Assembly (NCBI RefSeq): GCF_014164585.1
Contig: NZ_JACJFM010000022.1
Location: forward strand, 21,144 to 85,143
Origin: Oceanospirillum sediminis
GTDB taxonomy: Bacteria > Pseudomonadota > Gammaproteobacteria > Pseudomonadales > Halomonadaceae
Direction: 5' to 3'
Length of the DNA stretch: 64,000 nt
A model generated the notes under the pieces. That model worked only from the letters and a program-made list of their open reading frames with translations. It was not told the DNA's origin and searched no databases. The position numbers and the translations under genes are program-made. Of this stretch, positions 1 to 10,276 are shown piece after piece (positions within the stretch are counted from its first letter, which is position 1; every line of letters begins with the position of its first letter).

Positions 1-3000
1 GCAGACTGGCGTCAAATAAACATTTTGCTTGACGATCAGTCATTAAGCTTTCCGGTCAAATTATCGCATATATTGCCATCTGATCAGGCTCTTCGGATAC
101 GTCGAGCTGTAGCAGAGCCTTTTCCCCTGGTTATCTCTGTATTAATTGATAAGCAGCAAATCTTAATTGAGAGGGAGCGCATTGAGACAACGATTCATGC
201 GGTTATTGGCGCTATGCTTTTTGTGCTTTGTTTAATCGCCTGGTTCCAGTCCGTACTTATTACACGGCCAATCAAAGCGTTATCTGATGCAGCGATTGAA
301 ATGGCCAGAGGTAACTTTGAGCTTGATATAAGATCCGCCAGATCTGACGAGCTGGGAGTTTTAACAAAAAGTTTTTTATCGATGAAGGACAGTATTCGTG
401 ACTATCGACAAAGACTGGTAGGGGATTGGAAGCAGGTTCAGAACGTTTTCGAGAATGCCCAAAGCGCTATTGTAACAGTGAATATCGTGGGTGAAATTAT
501 TGCCACGAATAAAGCAGCTATTCACACTTTTTCTGCTGATTCCGAAACCATTCTTTATCGAAATATTTACGATTTTATCCCGAATATAAATCTGCGTGAA
601 CATTTCATGCTGCCAATGAAGGAGGTCACTACAGCGTTTAATATCTCATGCGAGCGTGACTCTGGCAAAAGTTTTATGGCCGAGGTCTCAGTTAATAGCT
701 ACGTTTTAGATGGAGAGTTGCAGGTTGTCATTGTTATACGGGATATTGACTCAGAGGTTAGTTCCCTTAAAGAGGTCAAACGTCGCCAGCAACAGATTGA
801 GCTAATTAACCGGGTGCACAGTGTATTTATTCAGAATAAGAGCCCGGAAAATATCTTTGGAGCAGTTCTTCCTGACCTATTGGCAATGACAAAGAGTAAG
901 TTAGGTTTTATAGGTGAATATACTCGGGATGGAGAGGATTATCGGCTTACTATTCTCTCTGGTAAGGCTGTAGATCCGAGCCGTGAACTTGATGATTTTA
1001 TTGGCTGTTATGTCGGTCAGTCTGTCGAATTAAGAAAACCTAATAGCTTTTTTAGTCGTGTTGGGGCGGGAGAATTTATTCTCGACAATGTTAATAGCCT
1101 CCATATTACGACAGTTGATAACCATCCGGTAATTTCAAATTACATTGGGATTCCTATCATTATGGGAAGTGAGGTTATTGGTATTATCGGCCTTGCTAAC
1201 GCCAGTCAGGGGTATGAAAAGTCAATTTTTGATGATCTGGCCCCCCTGAACAGTACCTATGGCCAGATAATTGATGCATTGCGTGAGGACAGAGTACGTG
1301 TTGCTCAAAGACAGGAACTAGAGATCGCAAAAGAAAAAGCAGAAGAAGCCAATAAAGCGAAAAGTAGCTTTCTGGCAACGATGAGTCATGAGATCCGGAC
1401 CCCGATGAACGGTGTGCTGGGAATGCTCTATCTGCTTAACAAAACAGCACTCACAACTCGCCAGAAGGGTTATGTTGATACAGCCTGTAGTTCAGGTGAA
1501 GTTTTATTAGCTCTTATCAACGATATTCTCGACTTTTCTAAAATGGAAGCCGATAAGCTGGAGCTTGAGCAAATTCCCTTTAACTTCCAGAAGGTTGCTG
1601 AAGGTGCTATCGCTATTATGGCGAAAACTGCCAGTGAAAAGCAGGTTCGCCTGATCAATAATATTCCACTGACGCTGCCTTATAAATTGCTGGGGGATAA
1701 AAACAGGCTGAAGCAGGTACTGACTAATCTGGTCAGTAATGCTGTGAAGTTTACTCATCGTGGTGAAGTGGTGGTTACAGCAGGATACGATGATGGGGTT
1801 TTGACGGTTTCGGTCAAAGATACTGGTATTGGTATCCCTATGGATAAGAAAGCTCTGTTGTTTGAAGCCTTCAGTCAGGTTGACAGTTCTCATACACGCC
1901 GGTTCGGTGGAACGGGACTCGGTCTGGCTATCTCCCAATACATGATACGGGCGATGGGGGCTGAAATACAGGTTGAAAGTGAAACAGGTCAAGGATCTGA
2001 ATTCAGTTTCTCGGTTAACTTACCTGTTGTTGATGCAGGTATCGACAATCGTTTTGATCCTCGTCTGGCGTTGGCTCGTGTTGCTCTGGTCTCCTGCAAT
2101 GAGGTTGTCGCTACTAGTCTGGAAGCAAAACTCAGGCAGATGGGAGTCAAAGAGATTCATCTGCTGAAGGGCGACGTTTTTCTTACTGACCTCTTGCGTC
2201 ATCTGCAAAGTGAAGGGCAGCCGCTCTTTGTGGTACTTGATGGTCCTAGTATGCGTGGGCAGAAGGGAATTCAGATTTTTGAACGTATACCCCCTGAAAC
2301 CATGAATATGAGTGTTTTGCTGATTGACTGCATGCAGGAGTCTCTTGAGAGGGTTCATTCGGATCAGGTTATTCAAACGCCAGTGCGCAATAACGAATTC
2401 CAGCAGGCTTTAACCGAATTAGTGACAGGAGAGCAGACCGTTCAGTCTATTGATGTAGATGATGCTCCAGAGCTTAGGGGGATTCGGGTACTTGTCGCGG
2501 AGGACAATCGTGTAAATCAAGAGGTTGCTCAGGCAGTACTTGAAGAGCTGGGAATTGAAACTCATATTGTTGAAAATGGGCGAGAAGCTGTTGAGCGGGT
2601 ACAGCAGCTGCGTTTTGATCTGGTGTTGATGGATATCCAGATGCCGGAAATGGACGGTCTGGAGGCAGCACGAACCATTCGAGCGCTGGGAGGGAAGTAC
2701 GAGACGCTTCCAATTATCGCTATGACCGCTAATGCACTCAGTGGTGATGCCCGGATTAGTCACGAAGCAGGTATGGATGGTCATCTGACGAAGCCTATCG
2801 ATCCTCCGGCTGTCTGGAGTACCCTTGATCAGTGGTGTGGTTCGGGAAATCCTGCCTCTGATACCGATGAAAATACTTCAGATGATGATGTCGGTAACTC
2901 CTGTCCTAAGCCTGATAATAAAAGAGCTCCAGATCCTGCTGAATTAAGCTATTTGCCCTCTCAGATGCCTGGGCTGAATCTTTCAGACGGTTTGGATCGT

Positions 3001-3555
3001 GTGCTAGGTGATAAAAGGCTTTACCTGGGGATTCTGGAATCCTTTCAGGATAGTTACGAGCGTTCAGCTGACGATCTGAATGCTGCTTTGGTTGCCCGGA
3101 ATTGGTCAGAGTTACAACAGTTTTCTCATTCTGTGAAAGGTAGCTGCGCCAATATTGGTGCAATTGATGCGTCTATAAAAGGAGCGGTATTGGAAAAAGC
3201 CCTTAAGAGTCATCAGTTAGATGATATTGACATTCTGGTTGCAGAGCTTAGCGAATCACTCTCTGTGCTGCTTACCAGTATTAATAGAGTGCTTCTAACC
3301 TATTCCAGTGATAGCCCTGAAGTAAAGGCTGACCGACTTTCTGCTGATGAATTATTGGAAAAAATCCGTGAGCTGGAAGAGATTATTGACAGTGATTATG
3401 GTTGTGCTGTGGCTGGTCTTAATAATCTGATGATGATGAACACAGACTTTATTGATGAGCTGAAAAAGCTCAATACTATTCTGGGGCGTTTTGACGTAGC
3501 AAGTTCGAAGCAGGCCCTGAAATCCTTACGGCTTCAGATTGAAGATCTGGTCTGA
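1..3555 (+). CDS. Hybrid sensor histidine kinase, 5' end outside window
   Basis: Membrane-bound hybrid two-component kinase. The frame is open from base 1, so the N-terminus is missing; the in-frame TTG at 25 is probably not the true start. Visible order: a transmembrane helix (about bases 190-255), a HAMP linker (250-410), a PAS-like region (430-760), a GAF-like region (830-1300), a HisKA dimerisation domain with the phospho-acceptor His in [11 protein letters not shown] (codon 1387-1389), a HATPase_c domain (N box [23 protein letters not shown]), a degenerate receiver (about 2070-2420) without a clear acceptor Asp, an intact receiver with Asp in [13 protein letters not shown] (codon 2632-2634), and an Hpt domain with His in FSHSVKGSC (codon 3127-3129). 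This is a BarA/ArcB-type phosphorelay layout. The response regulator gene follows after 18 bases and is the likely partner. The signal sensed is unknown. Confidence 0.93.
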   Translation, partial: ADWRQINILLDDQSLSFPVKLSHILPSDQALRIRRAVAEPFPLVISVLIDKQQILIERERIETTIHAVIGAMLFVLCLIAWFQSVLITRPIKALSDAAIEMARGNFELDIRSARSDELGVLTKSFLSMKDSIRDYRQRLVGDWKQVQNVFENAQSAIVTVNIVGEIIATNKAAIHTFSADSETILYRNIYDFIPNINLREHFMLPMKEVTTAFNISCERDSGKSFMAEVSVNSYVLDGELQVVIVIRDIDSEVSSLKEVKRRQQQIELINRVHSVFIQNKSPENIFGAVLPDLLAMTKSKLGFIGEYTRDGEDYRLTILSGKAVDPSRELDDFIGCYVGQSVELRKPNSFFSRVGAGEFILDNVNSLHITTVDNHPVISNYIGIPIIMGSEVIGIIGLANASQGYEKSIFDDLAPLNSTYGQIIDALREDRVRVAQRQELEIAKEKAEEANKAKSSFLATMSHEIRTPMNGVLGMLYLLNKTALTTRQKGYVDTACSSGEVLLALINDILDFSKMEADKLELEQIPFNFQKVAEGAIAIMAKTASEKQVRLINNIPLTLPYKLLGDKNRLKQVLTNLVSNAVKFTHRGEVVVTAGYDDGVLTVSVKDTGIGIPMDKKALLFEAFSQVDSSHTRRFGGTGLGLAISQYMIRAMGAEIQVESETGQGSEFSFSVNLPVVDAGIDNRFDPRLALARVALVSCNEVVATSLEAKLRQMGVKEIHLLKGDVFLTDLLRHLQSEGQPLFVVLDGPSMRGQKGIQIFERIPPETMNMSVLLIDCMQESLERVHSDQVIQTPVRNNEFQQALTELVTGEQTVQSIDVDDAPELRGIRVLVAEDNRVNQEVAQAVLEELGIETHIVENGREAVERVQQLRFDLVLMDIQMPEMDGLEAARTIRALGGKYETLPIIAMTANALSGDARISHEAGMDGHLTKPIDPPAVWSTLDQWCGSGNPASDTDENTSDDDVGNSCPKPDNKRAPDPAELSYLPSQMPGLNLSDGLDRVLGDKRLYLGILESFQDSYERSADDLNAALVARNWSELQQFSHSVKGSCANIGAIDASIKGAVLEKALKSHQLDDIDILVAELSESLSVLLTSINRVLLTYSSDSPEVKADRLSADELLEKIRELEEIIDSDYGCAVAGLNNLMMMNTDFIDELKKLNTILGRFDVASSKQALKSLRLQIEDLV

Positions 3556-3573
3556 TCAAAGCGAGAGTATGTA

Positions 3574-4668
3574 ATGGAAAAAAGTAGAGTATTGATTGTA
3601 GATGATTCTGTACAGGATATCGGAATTGTTATGGGAGTGCTTTCAAATCAATATGCTGTACAGGTCGCGACCAGTGGTCTGAACGCTCTGGAACAGGCCA
3701 GAGGAAGTTATAAACCGGATGTCGTTCTGCTTGATGTGGTAATGCCTGAGATGGATGGTTATGAGGTTTGTCGTCAGTTTAAAGAGGATGATGAACTGAA
3801 AGATATAGACATCATTTTTGTTTCAGCGAATGATTCTATTGAAGAGAAGCTGAAAGGCTATGATGTGGGTGGGGTGGATTATGTAACCAAGCCTGTTACT
3901 CCTGAAGAGCTGATGCGCAAAATTGAGCTGACTATTCAGAGTAAGCAGCAGCGTAACTCGATTCTGGAAGAGAAAAACTACGCTTTTAATACTGCGATGA
4001 CCGCTATGTCTACAGCTGGTGAGCTGGGCGTCGTGATGGAATTTTTCCGTAAGTTGGCTGAGGTTGAAAGCCATCAGCAACTGGCAGAGCATGTCGCTGA
4101 ATCCCTTCGTCAGTACAACCTGAAAACTATGGTTCGCCTCAGAACTAACGATGACGATCTTTATCTGGATTCAGAAGGCGCTCCCGCCCAGCTGGCCAAA
4201 GAGCTGCTGACCAAAGTGGCGGAGTCCGGCCGCATTATCGAGTGGAATGAGAGGGCAGTCTTTAACTTTGGCAATATCTCTGTATTAATAAAAGACATGC
4301 CAGAAGATGCTGATCTGCGTGGCCGCTATCGTGATACGGTCGCCATGGTCATTGAAGGTGCAACAACCAAGCTGGAAGTACTTAACCGGGATGTGCAGCT
4401 CAGTCAGCTAATTCGTGATGCACAGGAAGCATTGGTCGAAGTAGACCGGGAGCAGTTGAATCATAAACAGCAAACCCAGAAACTGGTTGAGAGCCTGACT
4501 CAGGATCTGGAGCGTTCATTTCTTGCCTGGGAGCTGACAGAAAAGCAGGAAGAAACGTTGATGAATATGGTTAATGAAACTATCGATAAGTCGGTACTGC
4601 ACTTTGAAGCAGGAGAGGAGATTGACTTTAAAATGCGATCTATTTTAGACCGGTTGATACATATCTGA
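3574..4668 (+). CDS. Response regulator, receiver plus unrecognised C-terminal domain
   Basis: 364 residues. The N-terminal 120 residues are a standard receiver: acidic pair D10-D11, phospho-acceptor D54 in VVLLDVVMPEMDG, and the conserved Lys in DYVTKP. The remaining 240 residues contain no helix-turn-helix, GGDEF, EAL, HD-GYP or kinase motif that I can see. They begin with a region that could be GAF-like (about 140-260) and end in a charged, probably helical or coiled-coil segment (about 265-360). Such an output suggests action by protein-protein contact rather than direct DNA binding. It lies 18 bases behind the hybrid kinase on the same strand, so the two are probably co-transcribed and form a cognate pair. 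Confidence 0.85.
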   Translation: MEKSRVLIVDDSVQDIGIVMGVLSNQYAVQVATSGLNALEQARGSYKPDVVLLDVVMPEMDGYEVCRQFKEDDELKDIDIIFVSANDSIEEKLKGYDVGGVDYVTKPVTPEELMRKIELTIQSKQQRNSILEEKNYAFNTAMTAMSTAGELGVVMEFFRKLAEVESHQQLAEHVAESLRQYNLKTMVRLRTNDDDLYLDSEGAPAQLAKELLTKVAESGRIIEWNERAVFNFGNISVLIKDMPEDADLRGRYRDTVAMVIEGATTKLEVLNRDVQLSQLIRDAQEALVEVDREQLNHKQQTQKLVESLTQDLERSFLAWELTEKQEETLMNMVNETIDKSVLHFEAGEEIDFKMRSILDRLIHI

Positions 4669-4748
4669 TTCCTCGTCTGCGCCGGGGCAACAGGCAATAA
4701 AGGATACCGCCATGCAAGGACGGCATGAGCCTGACCTTTCCGCGCTGA

Positions 4749-4931
4749 CAGACAGATAAACCCCCGACGTTTGTGTCTTACTTCGCACTAGAAGTACGCG
4801 ACATTCACGATGGGGCATTTACCCACGCCAACCAGCGCATGCTGGCTAAGCCCCGTTATGTGCTGATCAAGTTAAAAGAACTGGATGCGCTGGAAAGAAT
4901 CTCTGAGCGCAAAGCTCACAGTGTTCCGTAG
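4749..4931 (+). pseudogene. Short open fragment, possible gene remnant
   Basis: The interval 4669-5056 has no convincing complete gene. Inside it one frame stays open from just after a TGA at 4746-4748 to a TAG at 4929-4931. It encodes a protein-like stretch containing FALEVRDIHDGAFTHANQR and then LAKPRYVLIKLKELDALE. The only starts are a GTG at 4773 and an ATG at 4839, and neither has a ribosome binding site. The composition looks like real protein (acidic/basic helix, no low complexity), so it may be the 3' remnant of a lost gene. I do not recognise the family. It may also be chance. Confidence 0.3.
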
Positions 4932-5056
4932 CACGCAAAGCAGTGGCTGGAAACAGTCTGAGTCTCTGTCGAACAGGCTCCTGCTGTATTCGGATCCGTA
5001 TCTGCCTACCATCGTATATAAGAATAAAACGGCTGTGCAGAGCTTTGCTACAGATA

Positions 5057-5086
5057 TAAAAAAGGCGCAAACTCCGGTCTGCGCCT
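5057..5086 (-). terminator. Rho-independent terminator after aceF
   Basis: On the minus strand GGCGCA (5080-5085) pairs with TGCGCC (5064-5069) and is followed by a run of six T (5063-5058). It lies 24 bases beyond the aceF stop codon, so the aceEF transcript probably ends here and lpd is not in this operon. Confidence 0.85.
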
Positions 5087-5109
5087 CGACATGACACAAT
5101 TAAAAATAT

Positions 5110-6465
5110 CTAAAGCATTAATTGTCGGATCTCTGCCAGACACTGATGCACCCATGCCATAAAGCGACCGGCATCAGCTCCGTTAATCACACGATGATCG
5201 AATGACAAACATAGCGGCAATTTGGTTGCGGGCTGGAAAGTCTCACTTTCAACGTCCCAGACCGGCTTGATTTCTGAACGTGCCACACCCAGAATTGCAA
5301 CTTCCGGGGCATTAATGATCGGTGTGAATCCGGTTCCACCCATCGCCCCCAGACTGGAAACAGTGAAACAACCGCCTTTCATATCTGCTGCTTTTAGCTT
5401 GCGTTGCTTAGCTTTCAGTGCAAACTCATTAATATCCCGGGTCAACTGGGTAATGCCTTTTGTATCTGCATTTTTAATAACAGGTACAACCAGGCCCGCC
5501 GGAGTATCAACTGCAATTCCGATATTGACATAATCTTTGTATACCAGACTGTTGCCATCAGCACTGATTGAACAGTTAAACTGAGGAAAACGCCGAAGAG
5601 CCCTGGCCACTACCATGATAATAAAAGGTAACAGGGAAGGTTTTTTCTCCAGATTTATTAATGTCGGGTCAATTTGTTTACGATATGTCTCAAGTTCATT
5701 GACATTCACTTCATCAAACAGGGTTACATGAGGAATATTCAACCAGCAGCGAGTCATATGACTGGAAGTAGCCCGTGCTATACCTGATAAAAGATCCTCT
5801 CTTATCTCACCAAACTGACTGAAATCCTGAGCTGGAATAGCAGGAATTCCTTTTGCTTCAGCGGGTACTTTTATTGTCTGAGATCCTGTTTGGGGGACAG
5901 TCATTCTCTGCTTTACGAAATGCTTTATGTCTCCTTTCAGCACCCGTCCCCGGATTCCTGAACCCTGAACCTGATCCAGGGAAACACCCAGCTCACGGGC
6001 CATTTTTCGGGTAGCCGGTCCGGCATAGACTCGCTTTCTGGAAGATACGGCCGGATCATTTGAAAGGATAGATTCCGGCATATGCATCCTTCCCGTCATC
6101 TTAGTGTCTGCAGCTTGCTCAGATGACACTGGCTCAACATTAAGTGCTGATACTTTAGCTACAGGCTTCGAAGAAGTATTTTCACTATCAGGGCTTTCAT
6201 TCCACGCATCAGAAGTGACATCGGAGGACTCTTCCAGACGGAGCCGTGCCAGTGGTGTGCCGGTTTCGGCAGACTGCCCAATATCAACCAGCCACTCTTC
6301 CAGTACTCCGCCAATCTGAGCAGGGACTTCCATTGATGTTTTGTCTGACTCCAGTACTAATATAGAATCTCCGGCAGCGATTGAATCACCAACCTCAATA
6401 CAGAACTCAATCACATCACCTGAACCATCCGTTTCAGGCATCAGAATAATTTCGTGTTTCATCAT
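5110..6465 (-). CDS. aceF: Pyruvate dehydrogenase E2, dihydrolipoamide acetyltransferase
   Basis: E2 core of the pyruvate dehydrogenase complex; it transfers the acetyl group from lipoyl-lysine to CoA. 451 residues: one lipoyl domain (about 3-76, lipoyl Lys42 in ESDKTSMEVPA), a variable linker, an E1/E3-binding domain (about 145-185, GPATRKMARELGV), and the catalytic acetyltransferase domain (about 215-451) ending with the active-site motif SFDHRVINGAD. Asn instead of the usual Asp after the catalytic His is also seen in Azotobacter and Pseudomonas E2p, so it is not a defect. There is only one lipoyl domain, against three in E. coli and two in Pseudomonas. AGGAG lies just before the tandem ATG start. 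The gap to aceE is 12 bases, so it is co-transcribed. Confidence 0.96.
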   Translation of the reverse strand: MMKHEIILMPETDGSGDVIEFCIEVGDSIAAGDSILVLESDKTSMEVPAQIGGVLEEWLVDIGQSAETGTPLARLRLEESSDVTSDAWNESPDSENTSSKPVAKVSALNVEPVSSEQAADTKMTGRMHMPESILSNDPAVSSRKRVYAGPATRKMARELGVSLDQVQGSGIRGRVLKGDIKHFVKQRMTVPQTGSQTIKVPAEAKGIPAIPAQDFSQFGEIREDLLSGIARATSSHMTRCWLNIPHVTLFDEVNVNELETYRKQIDPTLINLEKKPSLLPFIIMVVARALRRFPQFNCSISADGNSLVYKDYVNIGIAVDTPAGLVVPVIKNADTKGITQLTRDINEFALKAKQRKLKAADMKGGCFTVSSLGAMGGTGFTPIINAPEVAILGVARSEIKPVWDVESETFQPATKLPLCLSFDHRVINGADAGRFMAWVHQCLAEIRQLML

Positions 6466-6477
6466 TCTCTCCTGGGT

Positions 6478-9180
6478 TTACATGGAGGCAGGGTCAATTT
6501 TTTGTTTTGGAATATCCAGCTCTGTACGGGCCTTATCCAGAATATCAGCAGTCAGATCACCTTTACGGTACAAATCAGATAACGCCGCCCAGGCAATATA
6601 GCGCGCATCTACTTCAAAGTGATCCCGTAAAGTCGGACGACTCTCACTTAAACCAAAGCCATCGGTACCCAGTGTGACCAGACCCTGTGGGAACCAACGT
6701 GCGATACCGTTAGGCAAGGACTTCACAAAATCACTTACCGCGACAAAACTACCAGATTCGTTAGTCAGCATACGTTGAATAACATTCTGCTGTGGCTGTT
6801 CCGGATTCAGCATATTCTGACGCTCTGTGGCCAGGGCATTGCGAGTCAGCTGGTTGTAGCTGGTGACACTCCAGATATCGGTGCTGCAACCATATTTACT
6901 CAGAATTTCAGCGGCCTTCTGTACTTCCTGCATCAGGCTACCGCTGCCCATCAGGTGGACCTTCTGACCTGATGCATCATCTTTTCTATAACGGTACATG
7001 CCCTGAAGAATACCTTGCTCAAGCTCATTCAGTGCGGTCTGATTATCAGGATCAACCGGTAGTGGTGGCATGACATAGTTTTCGTTATACAGGGTGATGT
7101 AGTAGAAGATCTTTTCATCATCCTGATACATGCGCTTAATACCATCGCGGACAATTACTGCCAGCTCATAGGCAAAAGCCGGGTCATAGCTGTACATATT
7201 CGGTACAGTGGCTGCGACCGCGTGAGAGTGCCCATCCTGGTGCTGTAAACCTTCGCCATTTAATGTAGTGCGTCCGGCAGTACCGCCTAACAGAAAGCCT
7301 TTGGCTAAGCTGTCAGCACAGGCCCAGATCATGTCGCCAACACGTTGAAAACCAAAAATAGAATAAAAGATGTAAAATGGTATAGTCGGCACACCAAAAT
7401 TCGCATAGGCCGTACCTGCGGCCAGGAATGAGGCCATCGCTCCGGTTTCACAAATGCCTTCTTGTAACAGCTGACCATTGGCTGCTTCTTTGTACGGTAG
7501 CAAGCTGCTGGAATCCACCGGCTTATATTTCTGCCCCACGGAGGAGTAGATTCCAAACTGATTAAACAGGGATTCCATACCAAATGTGCGCGCTTCATCC
7601 GGTACGATAGGCACAATAAAACGGCCTGTTTCCTTGTCTTTCATCATTCTGCCCAGCATGCGAACAAAAGCCATTGTTGTGGATTGCTCGCGTTCAGAGC
7701 CTTGAATCGCATCTTTAAACAATGTCAGTTCAGGTGCTTTCAGGCGAGGAAAGTCACTATGGCGGGAGGGCAGATAACCACCTTGTTGCTGGCGTTGCTG
7801 GTGCAGATAGTTCAGCTCAGCACTGCCTTCTTCAGGCAGATACAGATCGGCACTGGCCAGCGCTTCGTCTGACAAAGGAATACCAAAGCGTCGCCCCATA
7901 GCAATCCGCTCTTCAGCGGTCAGCGTCTTTTTCTGGTGTGCCGTATTCTGACCTTCCGCTACGGCTCCCATGCCATCGCCTTTTACCGTCTTCATCAGAA
8001 TGACGGTTGGCTTATCCTGGGCATTCGCTGCTTTTTCAAAAGCCGCATAAATCTTCTTACGGTCCTGACCTCCCCGGCGAATACAACGAATTTCTTCATC
8101 ATTCAGGGTTTTCATCAGTGCGGACAGGCGAGGATCATTTTCGATCCAGTGGTTACGCACCGTTTCACCATCAGATACGGTGTAGAACTGGTAATCACCA
8201 TCCACAGCCCGGTCCATACGAGCCTGCAACACGCCTTCATGATCCCGTGCAAAGAGCTCATCCCACTCGCTGCCCCAGATCACTTTAATCACATTCCAGC
8301 CAGCACCACGGTAGCTCCGCTCCAGTTCCTGGATAATCTTCCCGTTGCCCCGTACCGGACCATCCAGACGTTGGAGGTTACAGTTAATCACCATCACCAG
8401 GTTGTCGAGATTATCCCGAGTGGCCATGTTAATGGTGCCCAGTACTTCTGGTTCATCGGACTCACCATCACCAATAAAGCACCAGACCTTGCCACCATCT
8501 GCCGGTTTAAGGCCTCGATTTTCCAGGTACTTCATAAAGCGGGCCTGGTAAATTGCAGATGGGGTAGATAATCCCATAGAAGCCGTCGGTCCTTGCCAGA
8601 ATTCCGGCATACGACGAGGGTGAGGATAGGAACACAAACCTCCGCCGGGTTGCAGTTCACGACGGAAATTGGCCATCTGCTGCTGGCTCAGGCGTCCTTC
8701 AGCATAAGCTCTGGCATATAAACCCGGTGCTGCGTGCGCCTGCACCAGCAATTGATCTCCACCATACTGATCCGTTTTATTCTTAAAGAAATGATTGAAA
8801 CCGACTTCCAGCATGGTTGCTGCAGACAGGTAAGTCGCAATATGACCACCCACACCTGTGCCTGCATCGTTGGCTTTCAACACCATCGCTGCCGCATTCC
8901 AGCGGATAATATTTTCAATCTTATCTTCCAGTAGCGCATTACCAGGATAAGCAGGCTGCTCAGAAACCGGGATTGAGTTGCGATACGGCGTGTTTAAAGT
9001 CGCCTCGGTCAGACTGATATTGCGGCCCAGCAGGTGATTCTGTAACAGACGCAGGATATCTTTACCTCGGTGATCACCCTGGTCGACCAGAATGTCTTCC
9101 AGCGCTTCGATCCATTCCTGGTTTTCCTGAGCGATGTCATTGTCGTTATCTGGCTCAGAGATCGGGTTTATTGTATTCAT
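6478..9180 (-). CDS. aceE: Pyruvate dehydrogenase E1 component, homodimeric type
   Basis: Decarboxylates pyruvate with thiamine diphosphate and acetylates the lipoyl group of AceF. 900 residues, close to the 887 of E. coli AceE. The thiamine diphosphate motif is clear: GDGESDEPEVLG followed about 30 residues later by INCNLQRLDGPV. Other AceE landmarks are GGGLCSYPHPRRMPEFWQ, the LMKTVKGDGMG segment and GLQHQDGHSH. The ATG at 9178-9180 has only a weak ribosome binding site (GGGACATAACG). It is first in an aceE-aceF operon. The 91-base nested hairpin upstream (9218-9308) may sit in its leader. No pdhR is adjacent. Confidence 0.97.
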   Translation of the reverse strand: MNTINPISEPDNDNDIAQENQEWIEALEDILVDQGDHRGKDILRLLQNHLLGRNISLTEATLNTPYRNSIPVSEQPAYPGNALLEDKIENIIRWNAAAMVLKANDAGTGVGGHIATYLSAATMLEVGFNHFFKNKTDQYGGDQLLVQAHAAPGLYARAYAEGRLSQQQMANFRRELQPGGGLCSYPHPRRMPEFWQGPTASMGLSTPSAIYQARFMKYLENRGLKPADGGKVWCFIGDGESDEPEVLGTINMATRDNLDNLVMVINCNLQRLDGPVRGNGKIIQELERSYRGAGWNVIKVIWGSEWDELFARDHEGVLQARMDRAVDGDYQFYTVSDGETVRNHWIENDPRLSALMKTLNDEEIRCIRRGGQDRKKIYAAFEKAANAQDKPTVILMKTVKGDGMGAVAEGQNTAHQKKTLTAEERIAMGRRFGIPLSDEALASADLYLPEEGSAELNYLHQQRQQQGGYLPSRHSDFPRLKAPELTLFKDAIQGSEREQSTTMAFVRMLGRMMKDKETGRFIVPIVPDEARTFGMESLFNQFGIYSSVGQKYKPVDSSSLLPYKEAANGQLLQEGICETGAMASFLAAGTAYANFGVPTIPFYIFYSIFGFQRVGDMIWACADSLAKGFLLGGTAGRTTLNGEGLQHQDGHSHAVAATVPNMYSYDPAFAYELAVIVRDGIKRMYQDDEKIFYYITLYNENYVMPPLPVDPDNQTALNELEQGILQGMYRYRKDDASGQKVHLMGSGSLMQEVQKAAEILSKYGCSTDIWSVTSYNQLTRNALATERQNMLNPEQPQQNVIQRMLTNESGSFVAVSDFVKSLPNGIARWFPQGLVTLGTDGFGLSESRPTLRDHFEVDARYIAWAALSDLYRKGDLTADILDKARTELDIPKQKIDPASM

Positions 9181-9217
9181 CGTTATGTCCCATAATTCTC
9201 AACAACAGGATAAGGAA

Positions 9218-9308
9218 GAGGCTTTCCAGATATCAGTATCCGCAGGGGGGAGCGTTGTTCTCCGGGGATAAGCGAAGAACAACATGATGCATCAGGCCGG
9301 AAAGCCTC
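9218..9308 (-). promoter_or_regulatory. Nested inverted repeats in aceE leader, candidate structured RNA
   Basis: The outer arms GAGGCTTTCC (9218-9227) and GGAAAGCCTC (9299-9308) are perfectly complementary over 10 bases. Inside them GTTGTTCT (9254-9261) and AGAACAAC (9276-9283) pair perfectly over 8 bases. The structure ends 38 bases before the aceE start. There is no U-tract, so it does not look like a simple terminator. The rest of 9181-9560 shows no credible gene; the promoter is probably beyond 9310 on the minus strand, but I cannot choose one firmly. Confidence 0.5.
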
Positions 9309-9560
9309 GGAGCTGAATCCCTTTTGAGGATATTTCCTGAGCAGCTTTCTGAGCTGCAACAGACAAAAAGAGTGGATCTCACTTAACTTCAATCTGTGTA
9401 TTAAATCTAACACCGGGGGATTGGCGTAAAATTCTAAATTAAGCGTTTATCCTGTTCTTCAGTGGTGGAACTGATCACTCTATGGTTGTTTTTTAGTGTT
9501 TCTTTAAAATTGATGGGGTTTATTCAGAAGAAACATCTAATCTGTGGCAGAGGAACGTTA

Positions 9561-9977
9561 TCAGGCTACCGCTAATGGGCGGGATGCGGTTAATTCGCTG
9601 AAGACTCGTGCCAGCGTATCCCGCCATTCAGATAAGAAATGTTCGCCACTGTCACCAGGCTGGATAAACGTCAGACAGCAGCTGGATTCGGTACTGTCGC
9701 CATCACCTGAAAGCTCTGTTTCCAGTAAAAAGCAAAGATCTTCCTGATGATGCAGGCAGATCCGATATCTGGCATTGCCACATCTCCAGCGCAGATGGGT
9801 TTGAAGTCTGTCATCCAGCGTATATCTTTTAACGACAGCTTCGACATCACACCCGGAGTCTGTCAGGGCTTGTTCCAGTCTTTTCAAATCAGGGCAGATA
9901 GTTTCATTAAGCAGGGCATGTACCACTTCGGAGTTATCATCTGAAGAGTGCCAGAGCATTTCTTGCCAGCTATACAT
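9561..9977 (-). CDS. Hypothetical protein, 138 residues
   Basis: Not recognised. A soluble acidic protein with no signal peptide or membrane helix, starting MYSWQEMLWHSSDDNSEVV. Features include a central segment rich in Arg/Cys (RWRCGNARYRICLHHQED) and a Trp-containing C-terminal helix (FLSEWRDTLARVFSEL). A ribosome-binding-like AGAGGGAAACAC precedes the ATG at 9975-9977. It lies alone between the aceE leader and trpG, all on the minus strand. Length and composition favour a real gene over a shadow ORF, but homology could not be tested. Confidence 0.55.
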   Translation of the reverse strand: MYSWQEMLWHSSDDNSEVVHALLNETICPDLKRLEQALTDSGCDVEAVVKRYTLDDRLQTHLRWRCGNARYRICLHHQEDLCFLLETELSGDGDSTESSCCLTFIQPGDSGEHFLSEWRDTLARVFSELTASRPLAVA

Positions 9978-10195
9978 AGTCAGTGTTTCCCTCTTAAAGG
10001 TGAATGCCGGTCAGAGAGAATATACCGGGGGGATATAAAAGAAATATTACACGCTATTACTCAAACTGATCCTTATAAACAGAATATATAAATTGGTTTC
10101 TCCTATGCTGACCCAGAGCAAGGAAAGCCTTATAAAGTGGGTGGTTTATAAATAATTAAATATGACACTCTTCTGAGTTGGCGACTCAATATGCC

Positions 10196-10222
10196 GCATA
10201 TTCTGACTCAATCAGAATATGC
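10196..10222. repeat. Perfect 11-bp inverted repeat downstream of trpG
   Basis: GCATATTCTGA (10196-10206), five-base loop CTCAA, TCAGAATATGC (10212-10222). It lies 55 bases past the trpG stop and has no T-run on either side. The surrounding 9978-10276 is AT-rich and otherwise shows nothing I can name. It could be a U-less terminator or an mRNA 3'-end stabiliser for the trp operon. Confidence 0.5.
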
Positions 10223-10276
10223 GAGCGCAGGTTATACAAAAGAAAGTACGCGGCGTATGTACACGCTTATTCCGAT

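Noticed and set aside
5110..6465. AceF active site reads HRVINGAD with Asn where E. coli has Asp
   Set aside because: Azotobacter and Pseudomonas E2p also have Asn here, so it is a normal variant.
9183..9413. 76-codon minus-strand frame directly before aceE
   Set aside because: It overlaps the nested hairpin, has unlikely composition and no clear ribosome binding site; more likely untranslated leader.
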